DNA of 64,000 nt from Balanoglossus misakiensis (taxonomy: Eukaryota > Hemichordata): NCBI GenBank assembly GCA_040954595.2, contig CM082592.2:7130001-7194000 (forward strand), given 5' to 3'. The notes under the pieces are model-generated. The model did not search any database, had not been told where the DNA came from, and saw only the letters and a list, made by a program, of their open reading frames with translations. This document shows positions 13,001 through 27,500 of this stretch, one piece after another. Position numbers and translations under genes: made by a program. How positions within the stretch are numbered: position 1 is the stretch's first letter; the number at the start of each line of letters is the position of its first letter.

Positions 13001-16000
13001 AACTTACACTGTATGTGCCAGGCCCTCCAAATGGCATTATTTAACCTAATCTTGTCTGAAATATTCAGCTTCATTCCCTTGAAAGTCTTCCATTTTGGAG
13101 ACACCACGTTGCCACTGCAGAGAGATGAAAGTAATAGTACAACGTTAATATAAATCTGTCTTTAAGGCTTCATGATTCTTGTAGAAACGAAAACCTCATC
13201 AGTTTGCATATATATTGGATAACTTGGGATGACTTTTATTGAGGGCAGACCTATGTCGTTTCAGAATAAACACAATTTTTGCCCTATATACAAGGGAATT
13301 CTGCTTTTGTGGGGGCTGTGGCTGTACAGCTATTATTCATCTAATAATATGTGCACATTGCACCCTTGGTAAATCCACATTCAGAAATCCGTACCATCCA
13401 CAAAGCTGGTACTTCCGCAAAGCTGTGAACTTTGACCAGCTGTATAGTTTGTCATGACATGCCAGAGCATGAACTGCAACTGATAAATGTACACCAAACA
13501 TAGCAAGTCTCAAGCCACTGTCTGTCTAGTATTCAGTAAAGAAATCCACTTGTATCAGTCAAGTACATGCGATATCAGATGCTACACACATCTGTTCGCT
13601 TGACATGTGTGACATCTGTGAAATTCCATTCCCGTGATTCAAGTGCGTTAATATATGAACATGAAACTGACTGTATGCACAGACTGGGCCATCATACATG
13701 TACACATCCCAGTCAAGATTAACAACATATGTCAAAATTAGGTAATAACAATATATGACCTTGTCAATGTTGAGACTGCATACTGTCAATTCATGTTAAG
13801 GCAGATACTGACAGATCAGATGAAATGCTTTGGCAGAGAAATCTCCTGCTTTTGTGCAGCAGCAAAAATGGGCAATAAAATCCTGGTAATTAAAATACTG
13901 CAATGTGGAACTGTATTTCTTATTCTGAACACGTTTGACATCTATGAAGGATGGCTGATTTTATTCACTTGTTTGTACATGTATGCCGCCACGTGTATTT
14001 CAGAATTTCAACTCCAATTTCTCTGAAGTCGGATAACCCCAGTCAACTACCTTCACAATGGAGAAGTTTTTGATTCCAACATATCTCAGCCCACTTGCTG
14101 AGGTTGTGTGTGTGTGATCACGTACAGCAACTGTGCAGCCAGTGACAGGGTTGCGACTGAGAGAGTCCAGTTGCCTCTACTAACAAAGATTGCTATTCTT
14201 AGGCATGCTGGAATATCGCCAGGGAAACTGATAGCCACGCATTTTTGAAATTCGTTTTTAATTTCTTACACTGTCTGTAAAAGTGTAACCACTTCTTGGA
14301 AGAAAACTTACGAATCACAGAAACCAGATAAGAACAGGATGGATTGAATTACTTCTTGGAAGTTGTATTTGTGTAATCCCTGATAATGTCTGCCAACTTA
14401 CACGCTGACAATCTTCCTGCGTACTTTCACAGCTGCAGGATCCCAAGCCAATTGTGACCCCAGGAGCCCAGGCACTGAGTTCATGCAGAGGCTATACAGA
14501 CACATGACATGACATACTTTATTGTCAGTGCAAGTTACATCACTGGTATTGTGTGTCACGTACAGACATTATCTCACTGAGTCTGTCTGTCGTACTGGGT
14601 CTAATACACCGCCTGCAAATTTCATTTTCTGATGCAGTATGTAAAATTAAAGTTCTGTATAAATTAAATATAACTGGTAGAACTTTATAAAACAGCACTT
14701 GTTCTTTGGTCATGTTTTATTCAACTGGGAGGCCTGGAAAAAAATGGTATCACACTTCAGATACACCCCTCAAAGCATATTTCTGTTTCCAAGATTCGGG
14801 TACTAGCGTGGTTGACATAGTTTGGACCAACACCATGATATGGATTAGCCCATATCTTCTGGTTTTCTGGGACAGCTCATAATGGGATTACCTCAGACAT
14901 AACGATCACCCAACTCGTATCATATTAAACATTAAATGATGGCTAATGAATACTTCGACATCACAGCTGCTTCAGGGGTCATGGAATTTTCGGAATATAA
15001 ATTAAAACAAAACGCACAGTTGTGACGCATTTCAAATGACATTTTTACGTCCTGTGTGTTGGATATTTAATTAAGTACAAAGTTCAGTATCATACCACTG
15101 GTAAAGCTCTCGACCGAATAAAGCGCAGTAAAATAGGTTGGGTCGATTAAAAGTATTGGCCAAACATACAACTCTATAAAGACATGAACGCCACTCAATA
15201 TTAACAGGTTACGTCAACAGAACGCAGACTGGCATGTTGACTTTCCATATGGGTGGGTCTGACCTTGAAAAAAACGTATGACAAGGTGGAATATCTTGGT
15301 TGACAGTGACACAATGGGGCATTATCAATTATTACACTTCCTGTAATATTTTAATATTTTCTGTGTCTCTTTGTGAAATATGAACATATGGTTTCCAAAA
15401 AAGATATGTACATTATCATTGGGTTTATCATAAAGGGAAAATGTTATGTGCAGAAATATTCTCTTTTTTTATGCTTATTTTCACCTACCGCCGAAACTGA
15501 AATGCGTTCATGGTCAGTAAAGTAGGAACGTGCTCAAGGCTTAAGTACAGCAAGTCTTGAGCACTTTCCTACTTAAGTTCAGTTATTACTCGACAGGATT
15601 CTTTACTGTTTGTGGCAATTCTATCACTGGCCTTGTTGAGAATTTCCCATCTAAGCATCAAGGCTCAGCTGCCACCATGTTTATTTTTAAATTATGACGA
15701 TATATACAAATACAAACAAGGCTGACAAAAACAACAAATCAATTCATTTATAGAACAGAAGTACAGCCCTGGTCAAGCTGTTTTTATTTATCATAATATC
15801 CTTGCATACTTTCATGCGTCCACAACAGAGCGCGGAGATCAAGTTGGACAGTTGAATCAATCTCCACTTTCCTTCATACATGTAGCTGCTTCATGATGAG
15901 CTTGACGTCATGGCAGCATTTCAATCTTGCTCAGAAGTTACATGTACAAATTTGGGGAAAAATTCTCAGACAACATTCCAAAGTTTTCAGTTACCGCAGA

Positions 16001-19000
16001 TGTAAAAGCTTCTCCTCAGTCGCAAAGTATAGCAGTTTTATGTGCATTTATTACCATACATTGCAATTCTATATGTTCTGACCGTAAATGACAACGGACA
16101 TCATCGACTTGATTGGTCTACTAGAAGTGAGTTATGTGCCAGGGTGTGTGAATGCTCTTCAGATATCCGAAATACAATGGGATATTTATAGACATGCAGT
16201 GTTTTCAGATCACAAATTTTTATTGTCATCAACCAAGATAACGCAATTGGAGGACTTAACTACATTTGTAAGATTATACATGTATATCCAAATGTGTATT
16301 TGCAAAAACTGGCAGAGAGAAATTAAATTAATTGCAACCTGTGTCCCTCATCTGATACAGATAAACAGTTAACAATGGCCAGGATATTAATCTTAATTTT
16401 TACTGTCATCAAATTCAAAATATATCAAATCGAAAGCAAAAGGTGTTCAGGTTACACATTTGTGATAACCGTGGCTTTTGTCAGGACAATTGACCGATAA
16501 ATTACTTGTAAAATGGGCCTTGTGCTATCTCTTGAAATCAGATCGCGGTGTGATAACAGTGGTTCACAACCGAGCGACCCCCAGCTGACCCTGGTTGTCC
16601 AGATCCAACTGTTTGTCATTTCAGAATTTTTTGTCCATGAGGGAATGAGTCACAACAGCACATGACAATTGACATATGCTCGTAAAGTCACAGTTGCTGC
16701 TTTCACAAAAATAGGGGGTTGTGCGACTTTGCGAAGTACCATACATTACAACAGGAATAAAACAGTGTCAAGGACACCGCTCCCATTTGACCAGAATCGA
16801 CACCATAAAACGGGAAATTTTCGCAACAGGAATTAACTGTTTTTTTTCCTGAAGTGTCAATACCCCGCCCATGTGTCATAACATTGTTCTCCTTGCCAGT
16901 GAAAAAAAAATGATCATGGCTATAAATAAACACCTGTTGATAACCATAATTTTCTCAGAATAAGTGTACCATTCAACAGCCAAACGGCAATAAAACGATT
17001 CTGATGTTGATATACAGGCTATACTTTCAAGCATTTATTTACCAGTAACATGAGCATTATTCTAAAAATGGAAAAATCTGAAAACAGTTAGAGAAAGGTT
17101 ACCCATACTAACTATAAAAAGCTTACAAAGGACTTTATTAAACTCAAATGAGGATTGCTGACAGACATTGAGTACTTCATCAATTATTTACCCTCATGAA
17201 CACTGGAGGAGTAATATAAAACTACAATCATCTATTCACAGAGAAATCAAGCATGATTCCAGTTTGGAAATATCAATCAGAGACTTTATCAAACAACATG
17301 AAGCACCGAAGTCCATCACTGATAAAACTATACGGATGCCAGTATCAGAATCTTGTTACAGTAATCATTCAAAGTGGTATTCTAAATTATCAAAATTATC
17401 CCCACTTGGGGTATAAGCCTACAGGTTCGTCAACCTCTGACAATCACAAGGCATGCTGGGTAAAACCAAGGAAAGGATGACTCCAGATAAACTCACTATG
17501 AGTACCTTGCAACGCATGCCCCATATATATACTGATAAGTGATATAGTCTGGCTAAGGAGAAGGAAACTGTATCGGATGAATCTTGATCTCTTCTTTTTC
17601 ATATTGGCTCAGTGAAACCAACTCTGCTATCAGCCTAGTGCATTCAATATTAATTGAAACCTAAGACAAAAATGCAGACTCAGAAACATTAAACATCAGA
17701 AACAGTATTACTCGGATCTGTTTCAAAGCAAATATGATCACAACATGATCTTCTGATGATTCGAGTTTCATATTTTCAAGACAGAGCAACATTATCAACG
17801 TAGAAAACTTTCATTCTGTAGCTGAATAGATAGATGTCATTATTAATTCATTCTTTAACTCATGTATTTCAGTGAGTTAAAATTATCTTTGAATATTGAT
17901 GTTTAAAGAAATCTAATGAATTATTCGAATCAATAGCCTATTTTTAGTTCAGATTACAAAACAAAGTTACGGGCATCTTTAGATGTTATTGATGTATAAT
18001 GCATGATGTTGCAGCCCGAGGGTGGCACAGATTGAAATCGGTTTTCACAAACATTAATCAGTACTTACATGAGAGTTTTTATTTTTAGTCATTCCCAAAT
18101 CAATGGCACATCATCTGTGCCTGGAAGTTTCATTTCCAAATTACTATCAACTATTTACTGAGTGAATCTCCCAAGGGGGGGTTGGAGCTGTGCATCTGCG
18201 GAACATCGTGTTTCAGGGGGACCCCAGGAAAACATGGCCGATAAGTTGTAACACATTCCTATTTTCCCAGGTAAAAAAATGACCAGCTTCAAATACTGTT
18301 TTACCAGTCCTGTATATATGCAACATTTCAGAATATACGACCACACTGAGGCAGCTAGCAGTGTTTTCAAAAGGCACCTAATAAGCTTATTCAACAAATT
18401 TGATTACCAATGCCTTTACATGTACATTGCACAGATGACTGATTAGCTACAGAACAGGTAATTCCACTTACAAGTGATTAGCATTGTCATGTCAATTGCT
18501 AAATTGCATGATGTGTTTAGTTATCAACATCTATCTCACATGGATTTCAGTTTTGTTGCTGGTATATGTTGGCTGGGGGATTGTTGACAGTTTTTCCAAT
18601 TATTGATTCAAATTTACGGTCGATGAGCCTGCCCTGTGACCATGACACACCCACTTATTTAAATGGGTAGCCATTACATCAGGAGCTACCGTACCCTAAT
18701 TTCCATTTCTGATTTCTTTTCTAACCACAGTGAAATACCGACGACAAAAAACATTTCAGCAGTCACAATGAGGTTAGCTCGTGTTTCACCAGAACTTATT
18801 TTCATTTTCGTAAATGTGGGTCAGCCACTCAACGGTGAACCTTACTGCAGGGCACGGCACAATAACCTTGCTTGCGCGAGGACAATGATCCCAGTGTATG
18901 ACTACAAGCATACTACCACGTACACATGTTCTGCACAATACAGCAAATTTTTGTCTTTTACGAGGCGGCACGAGTTATGAATCTTTCAGGCCAGGTGTAC

Positions 19001-22000
19001 TTTGGTTACATGTCTGTTTGAATGAGACACAGGGAACAAATCTGCGGAATTAGACTTTCATATTTTCTGTGCCATGTTTATGTTTTATTCAGAAAACATT
19101 GGATGCCTCGTCACATGACTTCATTTCCATGGATACGTCACACTTTCCATTTAATTCCAACTGCCACCGATCCACAAAACATCTTTGTATCTTTTTTCCC
19201 TCTCAATATTGATGGATGACCGTTGAGAGAAATACCGGAACCTCAGTCATGAATAATTACATACGGCTTAGAATGATTCAAGCATTTAATAAAATGCTGT
19301 CCTGAAAGGTATTTCCTTTCGCACAAATACAGCAGTTAAAATATATGATTGAACATGAAAATATTATTTCTTGCAACAAATGTGCCAGGCAGACCAATGC
19401 GTACATGTCTACAAAACTATCATACACGTAAATACATGTACTACAAAATACAGTCTTATGTGATATGCAAAAGTTTACCAAGCATGACGACAAACAGCGT
19501 TCTCAATTTGTGACACTATTTCACATTTTACAACCTCCCCTGCAAAATCCAATAAAATCCATCACTCAAGATGACTTCCAGGTTCTCAGTACATTAGCAG
19601 AATATCAGGGCAATCAGATGCTGTGTATAAACTTTCACAGGGACCTTCTTGGGGCGTAAACATTGCCATTGTCCAGGTGTCTCCTTTCCGAGCCATGAAT
19701 GGGGACGCCAAAAATAGCTCGAAGGATTATCACCGACATATCAATCACTGTTCATTCCCTGCTAGGCCAAGGTATTGGATTGTCAAGGTGCATTTAGTCA
19801 CAGCCATTTAACCGACAATTTCTCTGAATATCCTATATCAAATATCATCACATTATCACCAGCGGTTTTCAAACAATCTACTCAGGCTTGCAATATACGG
19901 AATGTTCTTTTCAACTTCCGGCGACTACCTGCTCATGTCAAAGACAACAAAACAAAACATGGCATTCTATTTTTATATTTCTTTTACGACAAAGTAAGTG
20001 GTGCTTAAACACAGCAGTATGAATTTTTTTTTCTATTTATTCCGATGGCATTAAAAATACTGGTACTTATTCCGTAGGAAAACAGTAATAACACTCCGAA
20101 CAAACTAAATGAACTCAATATTTATCGATGTAATGTGAAAGACTGTTGACAACACCCTGCACGGTTTTGACCTTTATCTGACGAAAAACACCCGACTGCC
20201 AAGCACAAGGTCATGCCACATGGGATTAGCCGCAGCCATGTTACCCGACAAAATATTCAAAACGGACCGTCCACAGTCTACGTTCATCGCAAACAAAAAA
20301 CGCCTCTCTGCATCTGGGGCACTCTCCGAACAATATTCCTAATTTCTGTTATGACAGACAGACTTGAATAGCACATCGCTGGAACCCATTACTTATGATC
20401 AAATTGATCTCAATTTCTGAATGGGAAGGAAAAAATCAATAAAGGGGGACACACTCAATAGGAAATTAGGCCAGTTGGAAAATATGTTTGCTTACGGTAC
20501 AAATGAAAACATTTCTGTTGATCATAACTATTGCAATTGAATCCTGGGAGTTGTTTGTCCATTCAATATAGCAACCAGCTGGAAATATGGTCAAATATGG
20601 TCCAACAACCATGCATGAACTAATTTTATTATCAGCTGGCAACTCTAACTCAGTTAAAACATGACCAGTATACAGAAGAACACTTTCTTGGCACAGTGAC
20701 AAATCGTGGCAACTGAACTACAATGTTATTTTGTTTACAAGGAGTACCTGGGAACACTTCCATGTAATCTATCTAATTTTCCAGGTATTCTCAAGCTGGC
20801 TCATAAAGCTTAGATCCTTCAGGTATTTTTCTCTCTGCACAGCCAACGATTTACATTTACTTTTGTTTGTTTCTTCGTAATTACAGAAAACCTGATACAT
20901 GATTTATTATGTTGCTAGGGTGAAGAGGTGGGACGCATGAAGATTTTATGGGCGTCCAGAAGAACAGTCAGACATTTCTGTTTTGTGCGATTGTAAAAAG
21001 TCAACAAAAAATTGCTGATATTTGCGCATTTCGGGGGAAGGTCAGAGATACATGCCTGTACATGAAACAAAATGTACTTTGCTCTACAACACTGGTATAT
21101 GGACACAAAGCGACGACAGCCTCTATGCTTTAAAGCAAATCCTAGCACAGCTATGCTTCAATCTGTTTTCACCAATAATAAAATCTTCACTTTTTCGTGA
21201 CAAACTAGAGTCAGCAATGTTAAGCGGTACATCAGTGATCACACACTGAAACAGTTGTATGGAAACTATTACTCTGTCACTATAAATAGCCTGTCGCGGT
21301 ACATACTCGTACACTATGGTTTATGTTCTGCCAAAGGCTTTGATAAGAAAGTAATGGCCTGCATGGCTTTTAATACAGCACACCCAGATAGGTCAAACAC
21401 GTATGTATGCATAAAGAAAATGACAGGGGTGGGAACTCTAGTGTTAAAAACTCTCCTAGGGGTGTGACTGTGCAGTCAATCTATACTTCCCATATATACA
21501 GGAGACATGGTTTTTTGATGAACTTGTACAATATCAGGATAGGCAACTTGCAATTTATTTTACGACGATCAACTTTTAATGTTCTGTGTGATTTTAGGAA
21601 TAATCAATCAAACCAATTAATGGCAGAATAATGCACTACACTTCAGACCGTCACCGTGTTCTTAAAACCTACATCATTACATGTAGTCTTCATGAATGTT
21701 GGGTCTGTGTGTTATGACTACCAAAATATTTTCCCATACTTCAAATTATACCCAGAACAACAACTTCATTGTGTCATTTTAAACTAACAAGAATCTTCAT
21801 ATAGTCACTATAAAATCACTGTTAAACCAATGTATGCATGATTCGGTTTTGATGCATGAAACTTATGGAGAAACTGCCAATTTTGCAAAGATACAATGTA
21901 TCCGTTGGATAGGGATTTTAGAGGACAACTCTTACTCAATTGCTTAGTTGAGCCCATTATTTGACACAACCAGACCTTCTCACAATCCCTAACCCTAACT

Positions 22001-22998
22001 TCCAAATTGCTTGTTTTTCTCAACACCTAAGCATTACTCAAAGAATTCATGACGTTGACTCTATGGTTTAATAAATAAATAAAAATAGAGAAACTTGTGT
22101 TGTGAACAGTGCAGTTTTACAAAACATCTGACTACTGTGCTGGTATGGAACTGACGTGCACTATAATACTGTAAACGGTAAAACCGTCTTTAAAGCTCAA
22201 AGGGTAAGGGTGTGGATTTATGTAACTGTCTCGAGTATGCACATATAAATTAGTGTGGCAATGGATTCAATGGCTGCATACGGTTTTGAATCTTTCTGTT
22301 AACAATGTGTTTAATACAAACACTTTTACTAAATAGGGCCATTCAAAAGACAACCTGTAAGTGGTCCCTGTCGCAATGTTACAAAGGTTCTGTTCCGCCC
22401 ATGTTGGACCAAGTTTCACGTACGCACTCGAAGGCATTGCAAACGGGTTCGCATAATGCGGAGACTTTGAACACCAGTCGCAGCCTTCCAGTGCACAGAA
22501 ACTTGTTCCAACTTCAAGTGCGGTAAAACAATCGAAGAAATTCAAGGTTTAAAAAGCAGACATTGTTAAAAACGTGCACGCCATCATGTACAGTACAGTG
22601 TCATATCCAGGGCAGGGGGTCACCATCCACACTGTACATTTCAATACAACAGCACGCATGTCTGTACATAGTCTGTCGCAGCCACCATTTCCTATCAATG
22701 CAACGGTGGATTGTTTTCACGCAACCTACCTGAAAGCAATGGTCAGACATTCGAAAAGCTTGCTCAGAGAGGCGTCAATTTCCGTATTCTTCTGACGCAC
22801 AAAGTTATAGTTCTTAAAAGTGTCTTTGATAGCTTTACTGAAGTCATACGCGCCTGGTTTCTGTTCGTGGACTTCGCTGACCATAAAGTGTCCAGAGTGG
22901 ATAGTTTCCGAGGAAGGTTTTCGGTTATTCCCGCCTTCCCGGTCGGGCCCAACCGCCGTAGCTTCTTCGTTGAATGATACTCTATATATCTGAGCCAT
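1027..22998 (-). CDS. MLXIP: Mondo-family bHLH-Zip glucose-sensing transcription factor (MLXIP/MLXIPL orthologue)
   Basis: Eighteen coding exons, all GT-AG and frame-consistent: 22730-22998, 13008-13114, 12225-12298, 7061-7195, 6637-6820, 6180-6269, 5722-5846, 4085-5426, 3690-3892, 3347-3518, 3117-3217, 2821-2871, 2632-2694, 2400-2487, 2136-2235, 1850-1973, 1441-1570, 1027-1157. The product is 1162 aa. Seen in order: the N-terminal Mondo conserved region (HSGHFMV near residue 34, SPKWK..FKG and IRLNNAIWRAW near 95-123, LEGKYWKR near 153, FPNPREIGNADMIQPGL near 250-265), a Gln-rich activation region in one 1342-bp exon (residues 329-775), the basic region HISAEQKRR, a helix-loop-helix and zipper (about 952-1034), and the C-terminal DCD/WMC domain (QLPATGVPVTKQRFDQM, NWKFWIFSIIIRPLFESYNGM). 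In the family, Mondo dimerises with MLX, shuttles between cytoplasm or mitochondria and nucleus, and activates carbohydrate-response elements when glucose-6-phosphate rises. A single gene here fits the state before the vertebrate MondoA/ChREBP duplication. No frameshift was seen. Confidence 0.96.
5945..6105. repeat. Three-copy ~61-bp minisatellite with TTAGGG-like core
   Basis: Three imperfect tandem units of about 61 bp lie in the Mondo intron between the exons at 5722-5846 and 6180-6269. Each carries a core like GGTTAGGGTTAGGGATTT followed by a CAGACACATAGCACTTT stretch. The third copy has GGTAAGGGTTAGGG. The units are too short and diverged to be telomeric. Confidence 0.8.
7260..7346. repeat. 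Short foldback element (MITE-like)
   Basis: About 87 bp bounded by an inverted repeat, ACCCTTTCACC on the left and GGTGAAAGGGT on the right. The right half, containing AAAGAGGGAACTGGGGGTGA, recurs near 59346-59370, so this looks like one copy of a dispersed non-autonomous element. It lies in a Mondo intron. Confidence 0.55.
7347..12224 (-). other. Mondo intron, mostly featureless
   Basis: This is the rest of the 5-kb intron between the exons at 7061-7195 and 12225-12298. I see no conserved coding sequence, RNA gene or recognisable transposon protein. One TACATGTA palindrome lies at 9695. A splice-flanked open stretch near 9541-9585 was considered and not called. Confidence 0.6.
13115..22729 (-). 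other. Mondo intron 1 (9.6 kb)
   Basis: This is the long first intron between the exon with the start codon and the exon encoding SPKWK..FKG. It has no supported gene on either strand. It contains a strong stem-loop at 15520-15574 and most of the window's TACATGTA palindromes. Its length and position suit intronic regulatory elements, but none is recognised. Confidence 0.6.
15520..15574. other. Intronic stem-loop with 19-nt arms
   Basis: The arms at 15520-15538 and 15556-15574 are complementary except for one position, around a 17-nt loop. The arms read AAGTAGGAACGTGCTCAAG and CTTGAGCACTTTCCTACTT. It could be a small RNA hairpin or the remnant of a foldback element. No known microRNA was recognised. 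Confidence 0.5.
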
Positions 22999-24582
22999 AT
23001 TCGCGTGATACTTAGGTGATTCTGGGGAAATTCCGTCTACATTTTCAGGTAAACAACACTACTCCATGCGATCATCACACAGCGCCATATTGGATTGCAC
23101 CAGCATGCCCTACTGTCGATTTGCATAAACGTCTGCCATACAGTGATGACGTCACTTCACGGAAACAACATAACGGTACAGCACTGATAAACAAATGAAC
23201 AACGGCGTTGCCATTCAATATGAGTTTCTGTTTTTTGGCTGAAGTTGTCTGATAGGTCTTCACAAGAGTTTCAGATCTGCCTTTTCTCACTTTTCCAATG
23301 GACAGAGAAGGACCCAAAATGTGCCACCAATATAAAAAGTGGCCACCATGCACCCTTACACTCAATACATGGCTAAACAAAGGCAAAAAGTTAAGACATG
23401 TTACGCCCGTTGGTGGCGGTCCGCGCCCACCACTCGTCAAAAAGGGCCATTTGCCAAAATGTTCCCCCTCCCTTCATCACTTTTATTGATCGGCCATATT
23501 CTATTCAAAAGAATTGTTTTTGTCACTTACTCACTTGGCTTTCAACCTGAATACAATGCTAATCCCCTCTCTGCATTGTTCCTGGCTTGGACAAAGTGAA
23601 ACCAACAAAGCCATGGTCAGAGAGAGAGAGGTGTACTTGTCACCAAAGACAGAACAATTCACACCCTATATTGTCATGTGAATCAATGGTACTAGTGAAC
23701 ACAGTTCAGTTTAAATTGCATTTTTAATGAAAGCTACGTAAAATTCAACTACATGTATCTGTTTTACAAGAATTAATAAATACATTACACTCTACTTCAG
23801 CGACAAAATTGTCAGAAAAAAATATTTACAAGAAAGGAAAAGTGACATAAAGTTCCAAATAATTGTTTAGGAAGAAACTTAAAGGGTAAAACTGCAATGA
23901 TAATAACTATTTACAGCTGTTGATTGAATTAAGAAAACTTGGGTATGTTGAATGTATTAATAATGCTTAAAAACTTAAAAAATATCAAAATCACAGAATT
24001 TTTGCAATGGACACAATATACGTATGATTTTCTATTCAAAATTCACACATTGTCAGACAACATCACTTACAAGGAAACATTTTACTACAGAGAAGTGTCA
24101 ATGGAGTGCACATACAACTAATAATGCAGAAAAATAAAAAAATGTTTTTGTAACAAGTACGTGGTATTTTACAGGATATTGGCCTATACAAGCAAATGCC
24201 ACATTTGGTTTTCTGTGGACCGGTTCCATATTTTACACAAGATAAAATTGAGGAAAAAAAATAATATACATAAATGCATTTCTTGGGTACTTCCATTATT
24301 AAAACTCAAAATATAGTTATCTGTGTCACTTTTATTTCTTACTTTAGATATTTCTCTGTAAAATATTATTATGGGGTTCCATCTCCAAATCTTTAAATAT
24401 ATATAAACTTCTCTTTTACTACAGATATTATGTACAGGTTAGAAATCCTGGTCAGTTATTTTTTTTTCCGCTCTGATAAAACCCCAAAGTCTTCCAGCTA
24501 TTGGCTGATGCACAGATGTTATTATATACAGTGAGCCAATCAGAGATGAACTCAGATACGTCAATTTAAGGACAGAAATGCT
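22999..24582 (-). other. Mondo 5' flank and CDC45 3' flank
   Basis: The interval lies between the Mondo start codon and the CDC45 stop codon, both on the minus strand. It should hold the Mondo promoter and 5' UTR and the CDC45 3' UTR. A minus-strand AATAAA lies at 24331-24336, about 250 bp past the CDC45 stop. One TACATGTA lies at 23750. No further gene is visible. Confidence 0.6.
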
Positions 24583-27500
24583 TCATGATAGTAGCGATAT
24601 CAGAGCATCGAAAAACTTGCTTCTATCTTCTGTCTTCATTTCTATGACTGCAACAGGAGAAAACGACTCATCATAATCAATATCAAAGTTTGTTATAACG
24701 AAGACCACAGATAAAAAACAAGTATTCCTCTAATATATAATATAAAGATTGGTTACATGTAGTGTGTTCAACTCAGATGACTTTGAGCATGGGTTGCAAA
24801 TAGCCCGGATAAATGTTTTTGTCACACAAAATACTCTGGAAAGTTGAGAATCTAAAACTCACCGGAAGACTCAAATTTATCAAAGAGTGTCCTGGACCGT
24901 GTCTTCTCACCCGCCTGTTCAAACGCACGACCAAAGAAACTAAACAAAAACAAGAAGTAAAAATAATGATGACCTAAAGTTAATATTTTTATGACAGTGT
25001 TCTCGTCTTTCCACTGGAAAATACCATCATGATTTTCAATGTCTTCAAACATTATAACTTACTTAAACAATCTGGTGTAAATCAAGTAATGCTTACTTTT
25101 TCACCAGGATTTCTTGCTCTCTCTTCGGTGGTACTCCAACCACTATGGAAGTTCCTCTCTCAAGATCCAATGGAGCACACATCACCAAGGGCAGAGTCTT
25201 GGCTCGTTTGCTTTTACTCTGCAAAAAAAAAAAAAAATCGGTAAAACATAATCAGCCATTATGTTGATAGAATAACAATTCTAAGTTGGTTCACATCAGA
25301 TTGACTAATAATTATACCAGTAGAAAACAACAGCACACATTGAAGCGCTACATACCGCATTGATGTATGCCTCCAGTGTAAACCTCGCCAGCACAGTGAG
25401 ACATATCGGGTGCGAGAAGTACTGGGAGTCAGCACTGCCACTCTGAATGTAAGCGTAGAGGAAGGGCCCCGCGTTGATGACTTGGTTCATGTCCAGCAAG
25501 GTCCTCACTTGTTCCATGACGGCCTTCAGCTGCTTCTTGGCCGTATCCAGTCCGTTCAGCAAATATTCCAGGTTATTTCTGTGTGCGGTAGAAAAAAGTC
25601 AGACAACCAAGAAGTGGGTACAGATCTATCCCTTTGACAGAGACCCTATGACCCCTTTTTCTTGTATATGGTGCAAACCACGCCGTTGAAAACAAGAGGG
25701 TGAAACCAAAAAGCCACACATCTCAAACAAGCAATGGGTTCATGAACCTCACCTTGTTAAACTGTCATAGGCATGGAGAAACTTCTGCTCGGGAGTTTTG
25801 TCTCTATCCTGAAGGAAAAAACAACAACAAACTGTTATGAGAAAAGCACTTACATTGCCTCTGATACAAAAGTTACTGTATAAATTTGTTTCTGTGTGCA
25901 CATTGGTGCATATTGGGGTTAACTTAGAGCATACCTGAGGTGTTTTTTTTTAACATGAACAGACAAAGAAAATATAAACGTGGTCTTACCACTGATTCCA
26001 GGATAGCGCCAACTGCAAGAACCACATCAGCTGCACAGAACTAACACAGAAAATAGTAATGTTAGGGTTAGTTTTTTTTAAATCTAGGATTAAATTGTCA
26101 TTGATTATTCAAGTAGTTTGCCGGTTCCAGATCCTTGCTAGAAAAGTAGTAGATTAATTAACCAAGAAATCACGAACATCTTACCTTGTTTTTATAACCA
26201 TATTGTGCTTGGAATGATGGTATGAATATATCGTCCAATCTGCAAATGAGATGTAACATGAAAAATGATGCTGTGCTAATCTGAAACCACTTAGGACACT
26301 GGTAAATTTTTCTGCTCTAAACAGTATTTTCACTACGCTAAGATTGGATCTCTGTACAGTAAAACAGGGGAGAGAGCTATTTTCTGAGCGACCTTACCCA
26401 AACTTTTCGGCCGATTTGTTGATCCATTCGCTGAAACTTTCCCTGAGAGACATGTCCATGGCCGAGTATTTCTGTTTACACTGAACTAAGGGAAGACCCA
26501 TGTCTGCCAGGAATTCGTGAAGCCTCTTCTTGCCTTTCATCGTCCAGACTTTAAAACTGGAGAGGTGGAGAGATACAGAGAGAGAGAGAGAATTACATTT
26601 CATGAAATAGCACACATTTTTACTACTGGTAGTAACTATACTACCCTGCAACATTTGTTTTCAGAGAATTTAAAACAGATACCCCCCAAGGTGCTCACAC
26701 AATACACAAAACTGAGCGAGTTTCAAATGAAACAACTTACCTGCAGGCTGTATAGACAGAGTGACATAAGCTGTCAAATATGGACCAGTGTCGGTACAGT
26801 GAAAGGCGCAATCTGTGGCGAGTTAAGGAATTCTTGTACATCATATGTAAACAAAGTACCCTAACAGTGGAACATGTATATAAGGGTTATAGAATGACTC
26901 AGCACTACAACAGAACTCTTCACGTGGACAGACTGCCTGAGCACCAACAATGGCTTGAGCTTGACCAGTCAGATCTGTGATTGACCATGTGGTGGCTGGC
27001 TAAATGCAGAAAGGATACTCTCTATTGAAGGCGATCCTGAGACAATCCACTGACACTGCCATGTCTTGATCATTGAGTGAGTGATTCAGACGAGATACAT
27101 GACGATTCAGCTCATCTACGTCACTAACATACTTGTCTCTGCAAAACAATCATAGACTGATGAAGTTACGGGTAGCTATTAATCAGGGCCAATTATTATT
27201 CAACACTCTAGCAGTTACATGCACTACAAGCTTTGCTTTGTTTAGGTAAGGCTAGTGAATTAGATGTCTTCACAAATGAAGAAATGTGTCAAGCAAACAA
27301 CTTACCTTTCAATTTTGCCAATGACAATTTGACTCATCAATCCCACAATAGTCAACCTACAAAGACAAAATCAAATTGAGTAAAACGATGAAAGTTGAAC
27401 GTAAACATCTTCATAGAATGATTATTCTAAACTTTAAAACAATTTGATTTACCAAGATATCATTTCAGCTTGGTTACAAGATGACTACCTACCACAACAT

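Noticed and set aside
18663-18980. 105-codon plus-strand open frame in Mondo intron 1
   Set aside because: No homology recognised, no splice or codon signals typical of the neighbouring genes; length is within chance for this region.
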